From the NCBI GenBank assembly GCA_050184225.1, contig JBFXAN010000067.1, forward strand, positions 1 to 32,933: DNA of 32,933 bases, written 5' to 3'. The position numbers were made by a program, and so were the translations under genes. Below, piece after piece: positions 7,235 through 15,046 of this stretch (within the stretch, counting starts at the first letter, position 1; each line of letters begins with the position of its first letter). Source of the stretch: JBFXAN01 sp050184225 (GTDB taxonomy: Bacteria > Chloroflexota > Dehalococcoidia > CAUJGQ01). The notes beneath the pieces are model-generated. The model was given only the letters and a program-made list of their open reading frames with translations, was not told the DNA's origin and ran no database searches.

Positions 7235-7684
7235 TTAGAGGTCCTCGATCGTCCCGCGATCGTAGTACCGCATTCGGCTACCGCCGTGCTCCTTGAGCAC
7301 CGCCCCGATCGCCTCGGCGCGTGCCCGATCTGCGGCATGCACCGCGACAATGGAGTGACCTTGCCTGGCCTCCTCCACATACTCCGATGCGTATGACCCT
7401 TCCTCCGACGCCACCAGCGCGGCCAGACGCTGCACAACGTTTCGGCGTGCGTTGGCAGCAAGCTCCGCATCGAGGAACCACGCTGGATCGATCACATCCA
7501 TGTCTCCCTCCGGCACACCGATGCGTTGGAGTGCTTGGAGCGCCCGCTCACCAGCAGCTTGGTCGCTGACCACCGCGATAATGTCCTTCTCCGGATAGAA
7601 CTGGCCGAATTTCATCGGCGGCTCGGCTTTCGCCGGGTCTTGGCCGAACGGGGGGCGGTGCTGAGCGTGGTCTTCGTTTGTCAT
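7235..7684 (-). CDS. hypothetical protein, stress-protein-like alpha/beta fold
   Basis: The 149-residue product starts at ATG 7684 with GAGGAGAGG just upstream, and longer starts in the same frame lack such a site. After a polar, histidine-containing N-terminus, IIAVVSDQAAGERALQALQR and later GHSIVAVHAADRARAEAIGA form two strand-helix units, each followed by a turn. The C-terminus ends in RYYDRGTIEDL. This pattern resembles the small general-stress type domain (YflT/17M-like) seen in many Chloroflexota and Actinobacteria, but I do not recognise a named gene. No catalytic motif is visible. It converges with the YibE/F gene. Confidence 0.75.
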   Translation of the reverse strand: MTNEDHAQHRPPFGQDPAKAEPPMKFGQFYPEKDIIAVVSDQAAGERALQALQRIGVPEGDMDVIDPAWFLDAELAANARRNVVQRLAALVASEEGSYASEYVEEARQGHSIVAVHAADRARAEAIGAVLKEHGGSRMRYYDRGTIEDL

Positions 7685-8041
7685 GCTGCCTCTCCTCGCG
7701 CGGGGTCGAAGTGATGACTCGGCTTGGCCGCCGGCCGATCGTCCGTCCGACAGACATCCACGGTATCGACCGCAGAGCGGCCCGGCTTGGTGCCGTCTGC
7801 TCGTCCATACATACCACACAAGCACTAGCCTCCCCATGACCGACCACAGCACGACCGCGATTCATCGACGCCACGACCACACTGCGCGGTCAAGATTGAA
7901 TGGACCTTGCGCCATTGCCTGGAGCGATCCTCGCTCTCATGATCAACATTGTGACAGGCGGGCGGCCGACGGACCGCGCATCCCACAGCGGCGGTCAGAT
8001 CGAATCGCCCACGCACGAGGACCGGTAGGGAGTATTCATCG
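7685..8041. other. 357-bp intergenic region, nothing definite
   Basis: The region separates divergent genes (stress-like protein on the minus strand, formylglycine-generating enzyme on the plus strand). Short frames exist on both strands, but none has a ribosome site plus a recognisable product. The last bases hold AGGGAG nine bases before ATG 8042, the ribosome site of the next gene. No convincing -35/-10 pair was found by eye. Confidence 0.5.
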
Positions 8042-9016
8042 ATGACGATAGGACACGCACCATCGCCGCCACCCGCCAAGAATATGGTCTGGATTCCCGG
8101 CGGCGAGTTCACCATGGGGTCCAACCTCGCCGACTATCCGGAGGAGGGACCGCCGCACCGCGTCAGCGTCGATGCCTTCTGGATGGATGAACATGCCGTC
8201 ACCGTTGCCGAGTTTCGCCGCTTCGTGAAGGCGACGAGCTACGTCACGGTCGCCGAGCGGCCGCTCGACCCGGACTACTATCCCGGCGCCGACCCCAACA
8301 TGCTTGTGCCCGGTTCGCTCGTCTTCTTTCCGACGCGCGGACCGGTCAATCTCAGCGTGATGAGCAACTGGTGGCGTTACGTCCCCGGAGCAAGCTGGCT
8401 CCACCCCGCCGGTCCCGGGAGCACCACGGGCGGCAAGGAGCGTCACCCCGTCGTTCATGTCTGCTGGGAGGACATCGAAGCCTACGCCGCCTGGAGCGGG
8501 AAGGCGATCCCAACGGAGGCGGAATGGGAGTTCGCCGCCCGCGGCGGCCTCGACGGCGCCACCTTCTGCTGGGGCGATGAGTTTGCACCGGGCGGCAAGA
8601 TGATGGCCAATACCTGGCAGGGGGAGTTCCCCTGGCAAAACCTCACCCTCGACGGCTACGAGGGCACGGCGCCGGTGGGCTCGTTCCGGCCCAATGGGTA
8701 CGGGCTGTTCGACATGGCCGGCAACGTCTGGGAGTGGACGGCGGACTTCTACACGACGACCCACGAGGGCGCCGCCGATCACGCCTGCTGCGTGCCGCAC
8801 AACCCGCGCATGCTCTCCCCTGAAGGGAGCTACAACGCCGGCGCCGCCGGCGGAGAGCACATCCCACGTCGCGTGATCAAGGGCGGCTCACATCTCTGCG
8901 CGCCGAACTACTGTCTCCGCTACCGGCCGGCGGCCCGCCAACCGCAGATGGTGGAGACCGGCATGGCGCACATCGGCTTTCGCTGCGTGGTCCGCGTCTC
9001 CCCGCCACTATCGTGA
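8042..9016 (+). CDS. formylglycine-generating enzyme (sulfatase-modifying factor family)
   Basis: The 324-residue protein starts at ATG 8042 behind AGGGAG. MVWIPGGEFTMGSN opens the FGE fold, HRVSVDAFWMDEHAVTVAEF follows, then HPVVHVCWEDIEAYAAWSGK and PTEAEWEFAARGG, and FDMAGNVWEWTADFY. The decisive part is near the C-terminus: KGGSHLCAPNYCLRYRPAAR, where both active-site cysteines (C-x4-C) and the following RYR-x-AAR are kept as in human FGE (Cys336/Cys341). Most bacterial relatives lack this pair, so true enzyme activity is likely: oxidation of a cysteine in a C-x-P-x-R motif to formylglycine, activating type I sulfatases. No sulfatase gene is in the window, so the target lies elsewhere. The downstream hydrolase gene starts 90 bp later. 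Confidence 0.95.
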   Translation: MTIGHAPSPPPAKNMVWIPGGEFTMGSNLADYPEEGPPHRVSVDAFWMDEHAVTVAEFRRFVKATSYVTVAERPLDPDYYPGADPNMLVPGSLVFFPTRGPVNLSVMSNWWRYVPGASWLHPAGPGSTTGGKERHPVVHVCWEDIEAYAAWSGKAIPTEAEWEFAARGGLDGATFCWGDEFAPGGKMMANTWQGEFPWQNLTLDGYEGTAPVGSFRPNGYGLFDMAGNVWEWTADFYTTTHEGAADHACCVPHNPRMLSPEGSYNAGAAGGEHIPRRVIKGGSHLCAPNYCLRYRPAARQPQMVETGMAHIGFRCVVRVSPPLS

Positions 9017-9106
9017 GACACCAGTCCTGCCGGCCCGTAATGTCCACCTGTGGTAGGATGCGGCGGCGATCTCGGCGAGAGGACGCGAGACGAGGAGGTT
9101 CGTTTG

Positions 9107-9853
9107 ATGCCCAGCTACAACATGGCGACTGAGTTAGTCACGATCAACGGCCACAACGGCGCGCCGATTGAGGCATACATGGCCGCACCGACCGATGATG
9201 GGCCGCATCCCGGCGTCGTGGTGATCCACCACCTCCCCGGCTGGGACGCATGGACCCGCGAGGTCGTGCGCAAGTTCGCCGACAGCGGCTATGCGGCGAT
9301 TGCACCACATCTCTTCTCACGCTGGGGTCCGGCGAGTGAGGAAGACCTCCGCGCCAAGGCATTTCAGACGTGGGGACCGCCCGACCCCCAGGTGATGGGC
9401 GACATCGCCGCCAGTGCCCGCTATCTGAAGGAGCAATCGACGAGCAACGGCAAGGTGGGCTGCATCGGCTTCTGTTCGGGCGGCCGTCAGGCCTTTCTCG
9501 TCGCGTCGCAGGTCGATGATGTCGATGCCGCCGTCGACTGCTGGGGCGGCGCCGTCATCCCTGAGGAGCGCTTCGCCCTCGGCCCCGATCGCCCGGTGTC
9601 GCCGTTCGATGCCACCAAAGACATTCACATGCCGCTCCTCGGCATCTTCGGCAACGACGACGCTTTCCCCACGCCCGCCGAGGTCGACAAGATCGAGGCT
9701 GCGCTGAAGGCCAACGGCAAGACCTACGAGTTCTATCGCTACGATGGCGCCGGCCACGGTTTCTGGTCCAATGCGACGGCCGCCTACCGCCCCGAGCAGA
9801 CGCAGGACAGCTGGAAGAAAGTTCAAGCGTTCTACGAGAAATACCTGGCCTGA
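9107..9853 (+). CDS. dienelactone hydrolase family protein
   Basis: The 248-residue product starts at ATG 9107, chosen over an upstream in-frame start because AGGAGG lies about ten bases before it. It is an alpha/beta hydrolase of the dienelactone hydrolase group. HPGVVVIHHLPGWDAWTREV contains the oxyanion-hole region, GCIGFCSGGRQAF holds the nucleophile cysteine in G-x-C-x-G-G, GIFGNDDAFPTP supplies the acidic residue, and GAGHGFWSN the histidine. Such enzymes open lactone rings in chloroaromatic breakdown, but many act on unknown esters. It may be cotranscribed with the formylglycine-generating enzyme gene upstream, although the spacing of 90 bp leaves room for its own promoter. It converges with the peroxiredoxin gene. 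Confidence 0.92.
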   Translation: MPSYNMATELVTINGHNGAPIEAYMAAPTDDGPHPGVVVIHHLPGWDAWTREVVRKFADSGYAAIAPHLFSRWGPASEEDLRAKAFQTWGPPDPQVMGDIAASARYLKEQSTSNGKVGCIGFCSGGRQAFLVASQVDDVDAAVDCWGGAVIPEERFALGPDRPVSPFDATKDIHMPLLGIFGNDDAFPTPAEVDKIEAALKANGKTYEFYRYDGAGHGFWSNATAAYRPEQTQDSWKKVQAFYEKYLA

Positions 9854-9922
9854 GCGACCCGATCGGCAGGGTGGTCGTCGTCCCGCTGCGTGTCCGATCG
9901 ACTGCCGCCCTGCCGGATCAAC

Positions 9923-10405
9923 CTACGATGGCAACGCCCGAAGTGCGCCCATGACCTGATCGACGTGACCGTCCACACTGACATTGTCGAGGACGGTGCT
10001 CACCAATCCGTCACGGCCGATCACATACGTCGTCCGCGACGACATCCCTCGTTCGTTGAGGATGCCCAACCGCGTCGTCAGCGCCTTGTCCTCGTCGGAC
10101 AACAGCGGGAAGTTCGCGGCGCACTGGATCGCGTGCTCGCCTTGCAGCGCGACGTCGTCCACGCTGACCCCCACGATCCGCGCATTCAGCGCCGCTAGTT
10201 CTTCGTGACGTTCACCGAATTCCGTCGTCTCGCGCACGCAGCCGCGCGTCGTCGCCTTTGGATAAAAGAACACGACGAGGTTGCCATCCCCCCGATAGTC
10301 TTCGAGGTTGACCGTCGTCCCATCGTGTGCCGCTGCTGTGAACGCGGGGAAAGGCTGGCCGGGCTGCACCCCTGTCTCGCTGTCGCTCAAGATCGGTACC
10401 TCCAT
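9923..10405 (-). CDS. peroxiredoxin, PrxQ/BCP type
   Basis: The 160-residue protein starts at ATG 10405 with AGAGGCGAG upstream. The thioredoxin fold is clear: VQPGQPFPAFTAAAHDG, NLVVFFYPKATTRGCVRET, ARIVGVSVDD, and a late GRDGLVSTVLDN. The peroxidatic cysteine is Cys56 in a T-T-R-G-C setting, where most family members have T-P-G-C. The resolving cysteine five residues later, found in E. coli BCP, is absent; Cys95 could take that role, as in PrxQ proteins with an alpha-3 resolving cysteine. The enzyme would reduce hydrogen peroxide or organic hydroperoxides with electrons from thioredoxin. It lies alone and converges with the dienelactone hydrolase gene. Confidence 0.93.
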   Translation of the reverse strand: MEVPILSDSETGVQPGQPFPAFTAAAHDGTTVNLEDYRGDGNLVVFFYPKATTRGCVRETTEFGERHEELAALNARIVGVSVDDVALQGEHAIQCAANFPLLSDEDKALTTRLGILNERGMSSRTTYVIGRDGLVSTVLDNVSVDGHVDQVMGALRALPS

Positions 10406-10525
10406 CTGTCTCGCCTCTGCCGCCCCAGGCAGAATCCGCGTGCTCCAATCTCATCGTTCCACCTCAATCGAGACACGCTCCTGGGCATCGCACATCGTAC
10501 TGCACTCTCCCGGTTCAACGAACGA

Positions 10526-10574
10526 CCATGCCCCGGCCAGGGTCTCCCCTCGCCCAGCATTGGGAGGGCATGGG
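10526..10574. repeat. degenerate palindrome, possible relic of the repeat family
   Basis: CCATGCCC at 10526 pairs with GGGCATGG near 10566, and inside lies CTCGCCCA-gcat-TGGGAGGG, resembling the arm hairpins of the repeat elements. No second arm is found before the insertion sequence begins at about 10642. It could also be an ordinary stem-loop. The rest of 10406-10641 holds nothing definite. Confidence 0.4.
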
Positions 10575-10641
10575 TACGATCAACATGGCGCCGGCAGCGC
10601 CAATCCACCAAACTGGAGACCTCGGTTGAGTTCGTCTTGTG

Positions 10642-11933
10642 CAACCGGGGACATGGGTAACAGATCACCGGATGGCTCCTTGGGGGCGTGTCGCTCGGCG
10701 CCGACACGGCTGGCAAGGCCGCCGGGTCGGGTCGTGCTCATGAAAGGTGCCCAAGACCAGCGGCCCGAAGGCGACCTGCCAGCCGCCGTCGTCGACCTGG
10801 GTGAGACCGACCGGTTCACCACTGCGGGTGGCGGTGCGGTAGCGCTCCGCCTGCCGCCAGCGAATGATGCCGTTCGGCCGCACCCAGCGCACCGCATCCG
10901 CCGCTGGATAGGTCAGCTCCGCCAGCCGGTGGGGGACCGGGCGGGGCGCGGGCTGATAAGACGGTCGCCGGCGGGCACTGGCCCAACGCTGCATGGGGCC
11001 GGATGGTGTTGTACTCGTGGCGGAAGCGGTCGCCGGCGGCTTGTTGGGCGCGCAGGATGGCAGCGGACGGGACGCAGGCAGCCGCTTTGAGGGTGCGATG
11101 CATCCGCTGGCCGTTCTCGCTGGGCTTGCCCGGCCGAATCCGCTCCGGAAGGATGCCGAGCTTGATCCACCAGACACGCAAGGCGGTCCGCCCGGCCAGG
11201 CCAACCGAGGCGAAGGGCGGGCCGTTGTCGGTGCGCAGCACGTCGGGCAGCCCATACTCGCGGAACGTGGCGGCACACAGCGGCTGGACGCGGGCGGTCT
11301 CGGTGCTGGGCAGCGCCTGGCAGCGGAGCAGAAAGCAGCGGTGGGCGTCCGTGATCGTCAAGGGATAGCAGCGCATACCATCGCCGAGACGGAAGTCGCC
11401 CTTGAAGTCGGCGCACCAGACGTCGTTGGGGCGGTAGCATGGGCGAGCGGTTGGCTCCGGGGTGGCGCGCGATGCCGCCGTCGGCGGGGGACGACCACGC
11501 CGGCCTGCTTGAGCCAGTCGCCGGCGGTGCTCGGCGCGGGCTACGCCACCTCCGGCCGCTCGGACCGTAAGCGGGCGATCAGCTTCCTCGGTCCCCAGGT
11601 CGGGTGTTGCGCCCGTTGGGCGAGCACGGCCTCCCGTACCGCGGGCGCCAGCATCTGCGGCCGGTGGTGCGGGGCGCGCGAGCGCTCGGCCAACCCCGCA
11701 ACCCCGGCGGCGGCGAACCGCGCCCACCACTTATAGCCCGTCTTGCGGCTGACCCCCGCTTGGCGACAGGCTTCCACCATCGTCACCGCCCCGCTGCTCA
11801 CCCTCATCAGCAAGCGCATCCGTTCCGTCATCGCACAGGTCTCCTGCCAGGGTATGGAAGCACCCCCTACCCTGGCTGTATCAGACCTGCTACCCATCTC
11901 GCCGGTCTATGCTGTCACCACTCTCGCCGGTTT
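10642..11933 (-). mobile_element. decayed IS481-family insertion sequence
   Basis: Imperfect inverted ends can be aligned: 10642-10663 on the left and 11912-11933 on the right match at about 17 of 22 positions, sharing AACCGG and ending (G/A)ACAG. The right end also has a near-tandem second copy of the same motif (CTACCCATCTCGCCGG at 11890 followed by GTCACCACTCTCGCCGG at 11914), as expected of IS481-type subterminal repeats. The single transposase inside is broken. The right end directly touches an arm of a palindromic repeat element. No target duplication is evident by eye. Confidence 0.75.
10665..11831 (-). pseudogene. IS481-family transposase, broken by one stop and two frameshifts
   Basis: Reading starts at ATG 11831 (MTERMRLLMRVSSG) with a helix-turn-helix region, EACRQAGVSRKTGYKWWARF. 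An in-frame TAG lies at 11541-11543; beyond it the same frame still reads PAPSTAGDWLKQAGVVVPRR. Near 11465 the frame shifts, and the integrase core follows: NDVWCADFKGDF with the first Asp, VLRTDNGPPFAS with the second, GKPSENGQRMHRTLK with the Glu, and EYNTIRPHAALGQ. Near 10965 it shifts again and continues YQPAPRPVPHRLAELTYPA to a TGA at 10665. The three DDE residues survive, so the element was once active, but it now cannot make full transposase unless helped by recoding. Several hits together indicate age rather than sequencing error. Confidence 0.88.
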
Positions 11934-11936
11934 GTA

Positions 11937-12094
11937 CCCCGACCCCTCTCACAATACTGGGAGAGGGGAGCCTGATCGGCACGGGACTGCCAGTATCTTC
12001 TGCAGCATCGACAGTACCAATCGATCAAGCTGAGATTATCGGATAATCGAGGCTCCCCTCTCCCGCGCGGCGAGAGAGGGGCCGGGGGTGAGGG
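11937..12094. repeat. inverted palindromic repeat element, copy 3 (about 158 bp), truncated at the IS junction
   Basis: The left arm (11937-11972) has the hairpin CCCCTCTC-acaatactgg-GAGAGGGG and ends AGCCT. The right arm (12050-12094) starts AGGCTCCCCTCTC and ends GGGGGTGAGG, continuing GCCGTCC exactly as the right arm near 5370 does. The spacer of 77 bp carries CTGCCAGTATCT, also present in copy 1, and a near-palindrome ATTATCGGATAAT at about 12035. The outer part of the left arm, expected to read CCCTCACC, is missing where the IS481-like element ends. From 12095 to 12245 nothing definite is seen, apart from a 79-codon frame starting at 12171 that I do not trust. Confidence 0.8.
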
Positions 12095-12245
12095 CCGTCC
12101 CGAGTGCCGCCCACCGCTTGACGCGCCCTCCACCAACCCGATACCGTCACGCTCTCACGAGGAACCGACCATGACCTCGACAACGAGCCACACGCCTCGC
12201 CCCCTCCCACTCAACGCCCCCACGCTCGTCGCCACCCGGAAGGCA

Positions 12246-12266
12246 AACGATCAAACACACGATCGA
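12246..12266. promoter_or_regulatory. putative operator 1 upstream of acyl-CoA dehydrogenase-like gene
   Basis: ACGATC at 12247 and GATCGA at 12261 form an interrupted dyad. The 11-base left part AACGATCAAAC recurs exactly 82 bases downstream in operator 2. Paired dyads before acyl-CoA genes are commonly bound by TetR-type regulators, but no regulator gene is seen here. Confidence 0.4.
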
Positions 12267-12327
12267 GCCCTCCAGATTCGCCGGCTGCCAGGCGCTGAAT
12301 CTGAACGACACCCCACATTCCAAAACG

Positions 12328-12345
12328 AACGATCAAACCGATCGT
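12328..12345. promoter_or_regulatory. putative operator 2, perfect 6-bp dyad, overlapping a possible promoter
   Basis: ACGATC (12329-12334) and GATCGT (12340-12345) are perfect inverted repeats with spacer AAACC. A -10-like TACACT lies at about 12353, so a protein bound here would cover the -35 region of the acyl-CoA dehydrogenase-like gene, whose start is 55 bp downstream of the dyad. Confidence 0.5.
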
Positions 12346-12399
12346 GGACGTTTACACTGAGCCAAACGGCCGTCCACCCTTCCCCAGCAGGAGGCACGT

Positions 12400-13605
12400 A
12401 TGACCGCTGAGTCAGTAACCGACGAGCAGGCCGCCCGTACCGAACGCCTCGTCGCCCTCGCCGGCCGCCTCGCCGATGACTTCGCCACCCGCGCCGCCGA
12501 CCACGACCGCGACAACACCTTCCCCTTCGAGAACTTCGAGGCGATGCGGAAGGAGAAGTACCTCACCCTCCCGCTGCCGGAATCGCTCGGCGGCCTCGGC
12601 GCCACGATCAAGGACTTCGTCCTCTGCCAGGAGCGCCTTGCCCAGGGCGACGGCGCCACCGCCCTCGCCGTCAACATGCACCTCTTCGCCCTCGGCACGA
12701 TGGTCGAGCGCGGCGCCTTCGACCAGCCCCAGACCCAGATGCTGATCCGCATGGCCGCCGACCAGGGCTGGGTGATCGGCGGTGGCTACACCGAGCCGGA
12801 GATCGGCGGCAATTGGGGCTTCCCCGCCACCACCGCCGAGCATCGTACCGGCATCTACATCCTCAACGGCCGCAAGACCTTCACCAGCATGGCGCCGATC
12901 ATTAACTTCTTCGTGATCAACGCCACCGTCCAGACCGACGACGGTCCCCACATCGCCACCTTTCTCGTGCCCAAGGGCACCCCCGGCGTCGACGTGATCG
13001 ACACCTGGGACACGATGGGCATGCGCGCCACCGCCAGCCACGATCTCACGCTCAAGGATGTGACCGTGCCGGAGGCGTCGCTCGTCTTCTCCCGGCCGCC
13101 GGGCACGCTCGACCCCGATGCCACCCGTCTCTTCGCCTGGTTCGGCCTGAGCATCGCCGCCGTCTATACCGGCATCGCCATCGCCGCCCGCAACTTCGCC
13201 GTCGAGTTCGCCCGCAGCCGCCGGCCGTCGGTGATGCCCCGCCCGATCGCCCACCTGCCCGGCATCCAGTTCCTCGTCGCCGACATGGACATCAAGCTTG
13301 CCGCCGCCCGCGCGCTCACACTCCGCGTCGCCGACGAATGGATGGCCGGCCTCCACCATGACGCGGACGGTCTGCCCGCCGTCGTCATGCCCAAGTACGT
13401 CGGCACCAACAACGCGATCGAGGTGGTCAACGCGGCAATGCAACTCGTCGGCGGCGTCGGCATGTTCAAGCGTCATCCGCTGGAGCGGCTCTACCGCGAC
13501 GTCCGCGCCGGCACGTTCCACCCCTTCGGCAACGACATCGCCAGGGAGGTGATCGGCAAGGCCGGCCTCGGCATCCCCATGGATGTCGATCCCCGCTGGG
13601 GCTGA
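12400..13605 (+). CDS. acyl-CoA dehydrogenase family flavoprotein lacking the usual catalytic Glu
   Basis: The 401-residue product starts at ATG 12400 with AGGAGG seven bases upstream. The three-domain fold is recognisable: an N-terminal helical part (LPLPESLGGLGATIKDFVLC), the middle beta-domain with GGGYTEPEIGGNWGFPATTA and NGRKTFTSMAPI, and the C-terminal helical part with VVNAAMQLVGGVGMFKRHPL and ERLYRDVRAGTFHPFGNDIA. In ordinary acyl-CoA dehydrogenases the last region reads YEGT, which supplies the base; here the aligned residues are HPFG, so that Glu is absent. A different base, or a monooxygenase or other activity as in DszC-like relatives, is possible. Two dyads upstream suggest control by an acyl-CoA-responsive repressor. 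The gene stands alone; the next gene converges with it. Confidence 0.92.
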   Translation: MTAESVTDEQAARTERLVALAGRLADDFATRAADHDRDNTFPFENFEAMRKEKYLTLPLPESLGGLGATIKDFVLCQERLAQGDGATALAVNMHLFALGTMVERGAFDQPQTQMLIRMAADQGWVIGGGYTEPEIGGNWGFPATTAEHRTGIYILNGRKTFTSMAPIINFFVINATVQTDDGPHIATFLVPKGTPGVDVIDTWDTMGMRATASHDLTLKDVTVPEASLVFSRPPGTLDPDATRLFAWFGLSIAAVYTGIAIAARNFAVEFARSRRPSVMPRPIAHLPGIQFLVADMDIKLAAARALTLRVADEWMAGLHHDADGLPAVVMPKYVGTNNAIEVVNAAMQLVGGVGMFKRHPLERLYRDVRAGTFHPFGNDIAREVIGKAGLGIPMDVDPRWG

Positions 13606-13636
13606 ACGATGCCGTCCATCGTCGAGCAGGTTTGAG

Positions 13637-14053
13637 TCAGCTCGGCGATGAGAGGTCCATCTCCGCCTCCAGGCGCGCGTGTCCACCGGCAAGCCGCCCG
13701 CTGACACGGATCGAACCAGTCCAATCCGCATAGCGCCCCTCGCCGGAGCGGACGGCGGCCGTCAGCCGAAGCAAGGTGACATCTTCGGCGCTGTCCTCGT
13801 CGTAGATCAACTCCGCCGCTCCATCTATCAGGGCGGCGTAGAGACCGGCGCCGTCCGCTCCGGTGAGCGAGAGGTCGCCTTCCTCCACCGACGCGTCGAT
13901 CTCCGCCAACCAGCGAAAGCTCAGGGTCAGCAACCACTCGCCCGCACCCTCGGCGGCTGCATCTGACCGTGCCTCAATCATGAACTCACGGGTGCCGTCG
14001 AGAAACGTCTGCTGATCGACAACCTCACCGAGAAACCCGAGCACTTTCTCCAT
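13637..14053 (-). CDS. hypothetical protein, 138 residues
   Basis: An ATG at 14053 follows GGAGCAGCGAG. The product is acidic and has alternating strand-like stretches (TREFMIEARSD, WLLTLSFRWLAEI, VTLLRLTAAVRSG, GSIRVSGRLAGG), suggesting a beta-rich soluble domain. I recognise no family, no signal peptide and no membrane segment. It is divergent from the sigma factor gene and converges with the acyl-CoA dehydrogenase-like gene 32 bp away. Codon use looks like that of its neighbours, supporting a real gene. Confidence 0.65.
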   Translation of the reverse strand: MEKVLGFLGEVVDQQTFLDGTREFMIEARSDAAAEGAGEWLLTLSFRWLAEIDASVEEGDLSLTGADGAGLYAALIDGAAELIYDEDSAEDVTLLRLTAAVRSGEGRYADWTGSIRVSGRLAGGHARLEAEMDLSSPS

Positions 14054-14218
14054 CTCGCTGCTCCATCCGGACGTTCAGTGGCTCCATTCTTCATGAGTGG
14101 GGCGCCGGAGCGAAATATCTCCCCTCAGCCGCCGTCCTCTGGAGTGACAGACGCGGACACGGCGGGTCAGCCGGGCGCCGCGCCACCATGGACCGCCGGT
14201 CATCACAAGGACAACGGG

Positions 14219-14812
14219 ATGAGCATCGCCGCAACCCTGCCAGATGGCATCAGGCTCGAACCGCCCGCCCAACCTACCACGGCGCCGGTGCCATCGGGTC
14301 TGGATGCGAACGACTTTGCCGGCCTCTACGAGGCACACGCCGATCGCATCTTCTGCCATGTCCGCGCCCGCCTCGGCGACGCTGACCTGGCAGAAGACCT
14401 TACCGCCCAGACATTTCTCCGAGCCTGGCAATCGCTCGATCGATACCGGCCCCTCCCCGGCCGGCCCTTTCTCGCCTGGCTGTTCACGATCGCCAACAAT
14501 CTGGTGATCGACCACTACCGCCGCCACCGCCGAGAACTGATCGGCGTGACCGTCGAACCGCGCGATCGCGGCAATAACGATCCCGAGCACCTGGCGCTCG
14601 TCGCCGACCTGCGAGATGAAATCCGCCTCGCGATCGGGCGGCTCAAGCCGGAACATCAGCTGGTCGTCGCACTCCGGCTGATCGACGGCCTCGACTACCA
14701 GCAGATCAGCGAGGTCACCGGCCGCACACCGGGCGCGCTCCGCGTCATCCTGTGCCGCGCCCTCGGGACCATGCGCGAGCTGCTCCGCCACCGCGGCGTC
14801 GACCGGCTCTAG
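14219..14812 (+). CDS. RNA polymerase sigma factor, ECF (sigma-70) family
   Basis: From ATG 14219, preceded by AAGGA, the product has 197 residues; an upstream in-frame extension lacks a ribosome site. Region 2 is clear: FAGLYEAHADRIFCHVRARL, LAEDLTAQTFLRAWQSLDRY and FLAWLFTIANNLVIDHYRRH, which bind core polymerase and the -10 element. Region 4 reads AIGRLKPEHQLVVALRLIDG followed by LDYQQISEVTGRTPGALRVI, a helix-turn-helix for the -35 element. The linker between the two is short, as in ECF factors. No anti-sigma factor gene follows; downstream is a 234-bp gap with a promoter. The factor may be controlled by a protein encoded elsewhere or by its own level. Confidence 0.93.
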   Translation: MSIAATLPDGIRLEPPAQPTTAPVPSGLDANDFAGLYEAHADRIFCHVRARLGDADLAEDLTAQTFLRAWQSLDRYRPLPGRPFLAWLFTIANNLVIDHYRRHRRELIGVTVEPRDRGNNDPEHLALVADLRDEIRLAIGRLKPEHQLVVALRLIDGLDYQQISEVTGRTPGALRVILCRALGTMRELLRHRGVDRL

Positions 14813-14962
14813 GACATTGCCGGGACTCCCAGGCGGGATCCACTGGATTTCTACCGGAACAAGAGGCCGGCATAGGCGTGTGCTATCGTCCGAGGCTATG
14901 TTGTCATAAGCGACAGAATCGGGCAGGGGTCACGTTGGTCGCCGGCCGGCCGGCAGCAGCGG

Positions 14963-14991
14963 TTGACCCTCGTCGGTTCCGTTCATAGACT
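14963..14991 (+). promoter_or_regulatory. sigma-70-type promoter before the ATP-grasp gene
   Basis: TTGACC (14963-14968) and TAGACT (14986-14991) are separated by 17 bases. Transcription would begin near 14998, giving a leader of about 49 bases before ATG 15047. Confidence 0.5.
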
Positions 14992-15046
14992 GCGCTCACG
15001 TCCACGACGGATGCGGCAGCATACCATTCAGAAAGCACAAAGTGAG

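Noticed and set aside
7825..8124. 99-codon minus-strand frame overlapping the formylglycine-generating enzyme start
   Set aside because: No ribosome site, overlaps the real start antisense, and has no recognisable product.
1343..12094. Repeated palindromes considered as a CRISPR array
   Set aside because: The copies are kilobases apart, inverted in pairs and without regular unique spacers.
12171..12410. 79-codon plus-strand frame overlapping the acyl-CoA dehydrogenase-like start, with AGGA before its ATG
   Set aside because: It runs through both dyad operators and the promoter region, and its product has no recognisable composition or family.
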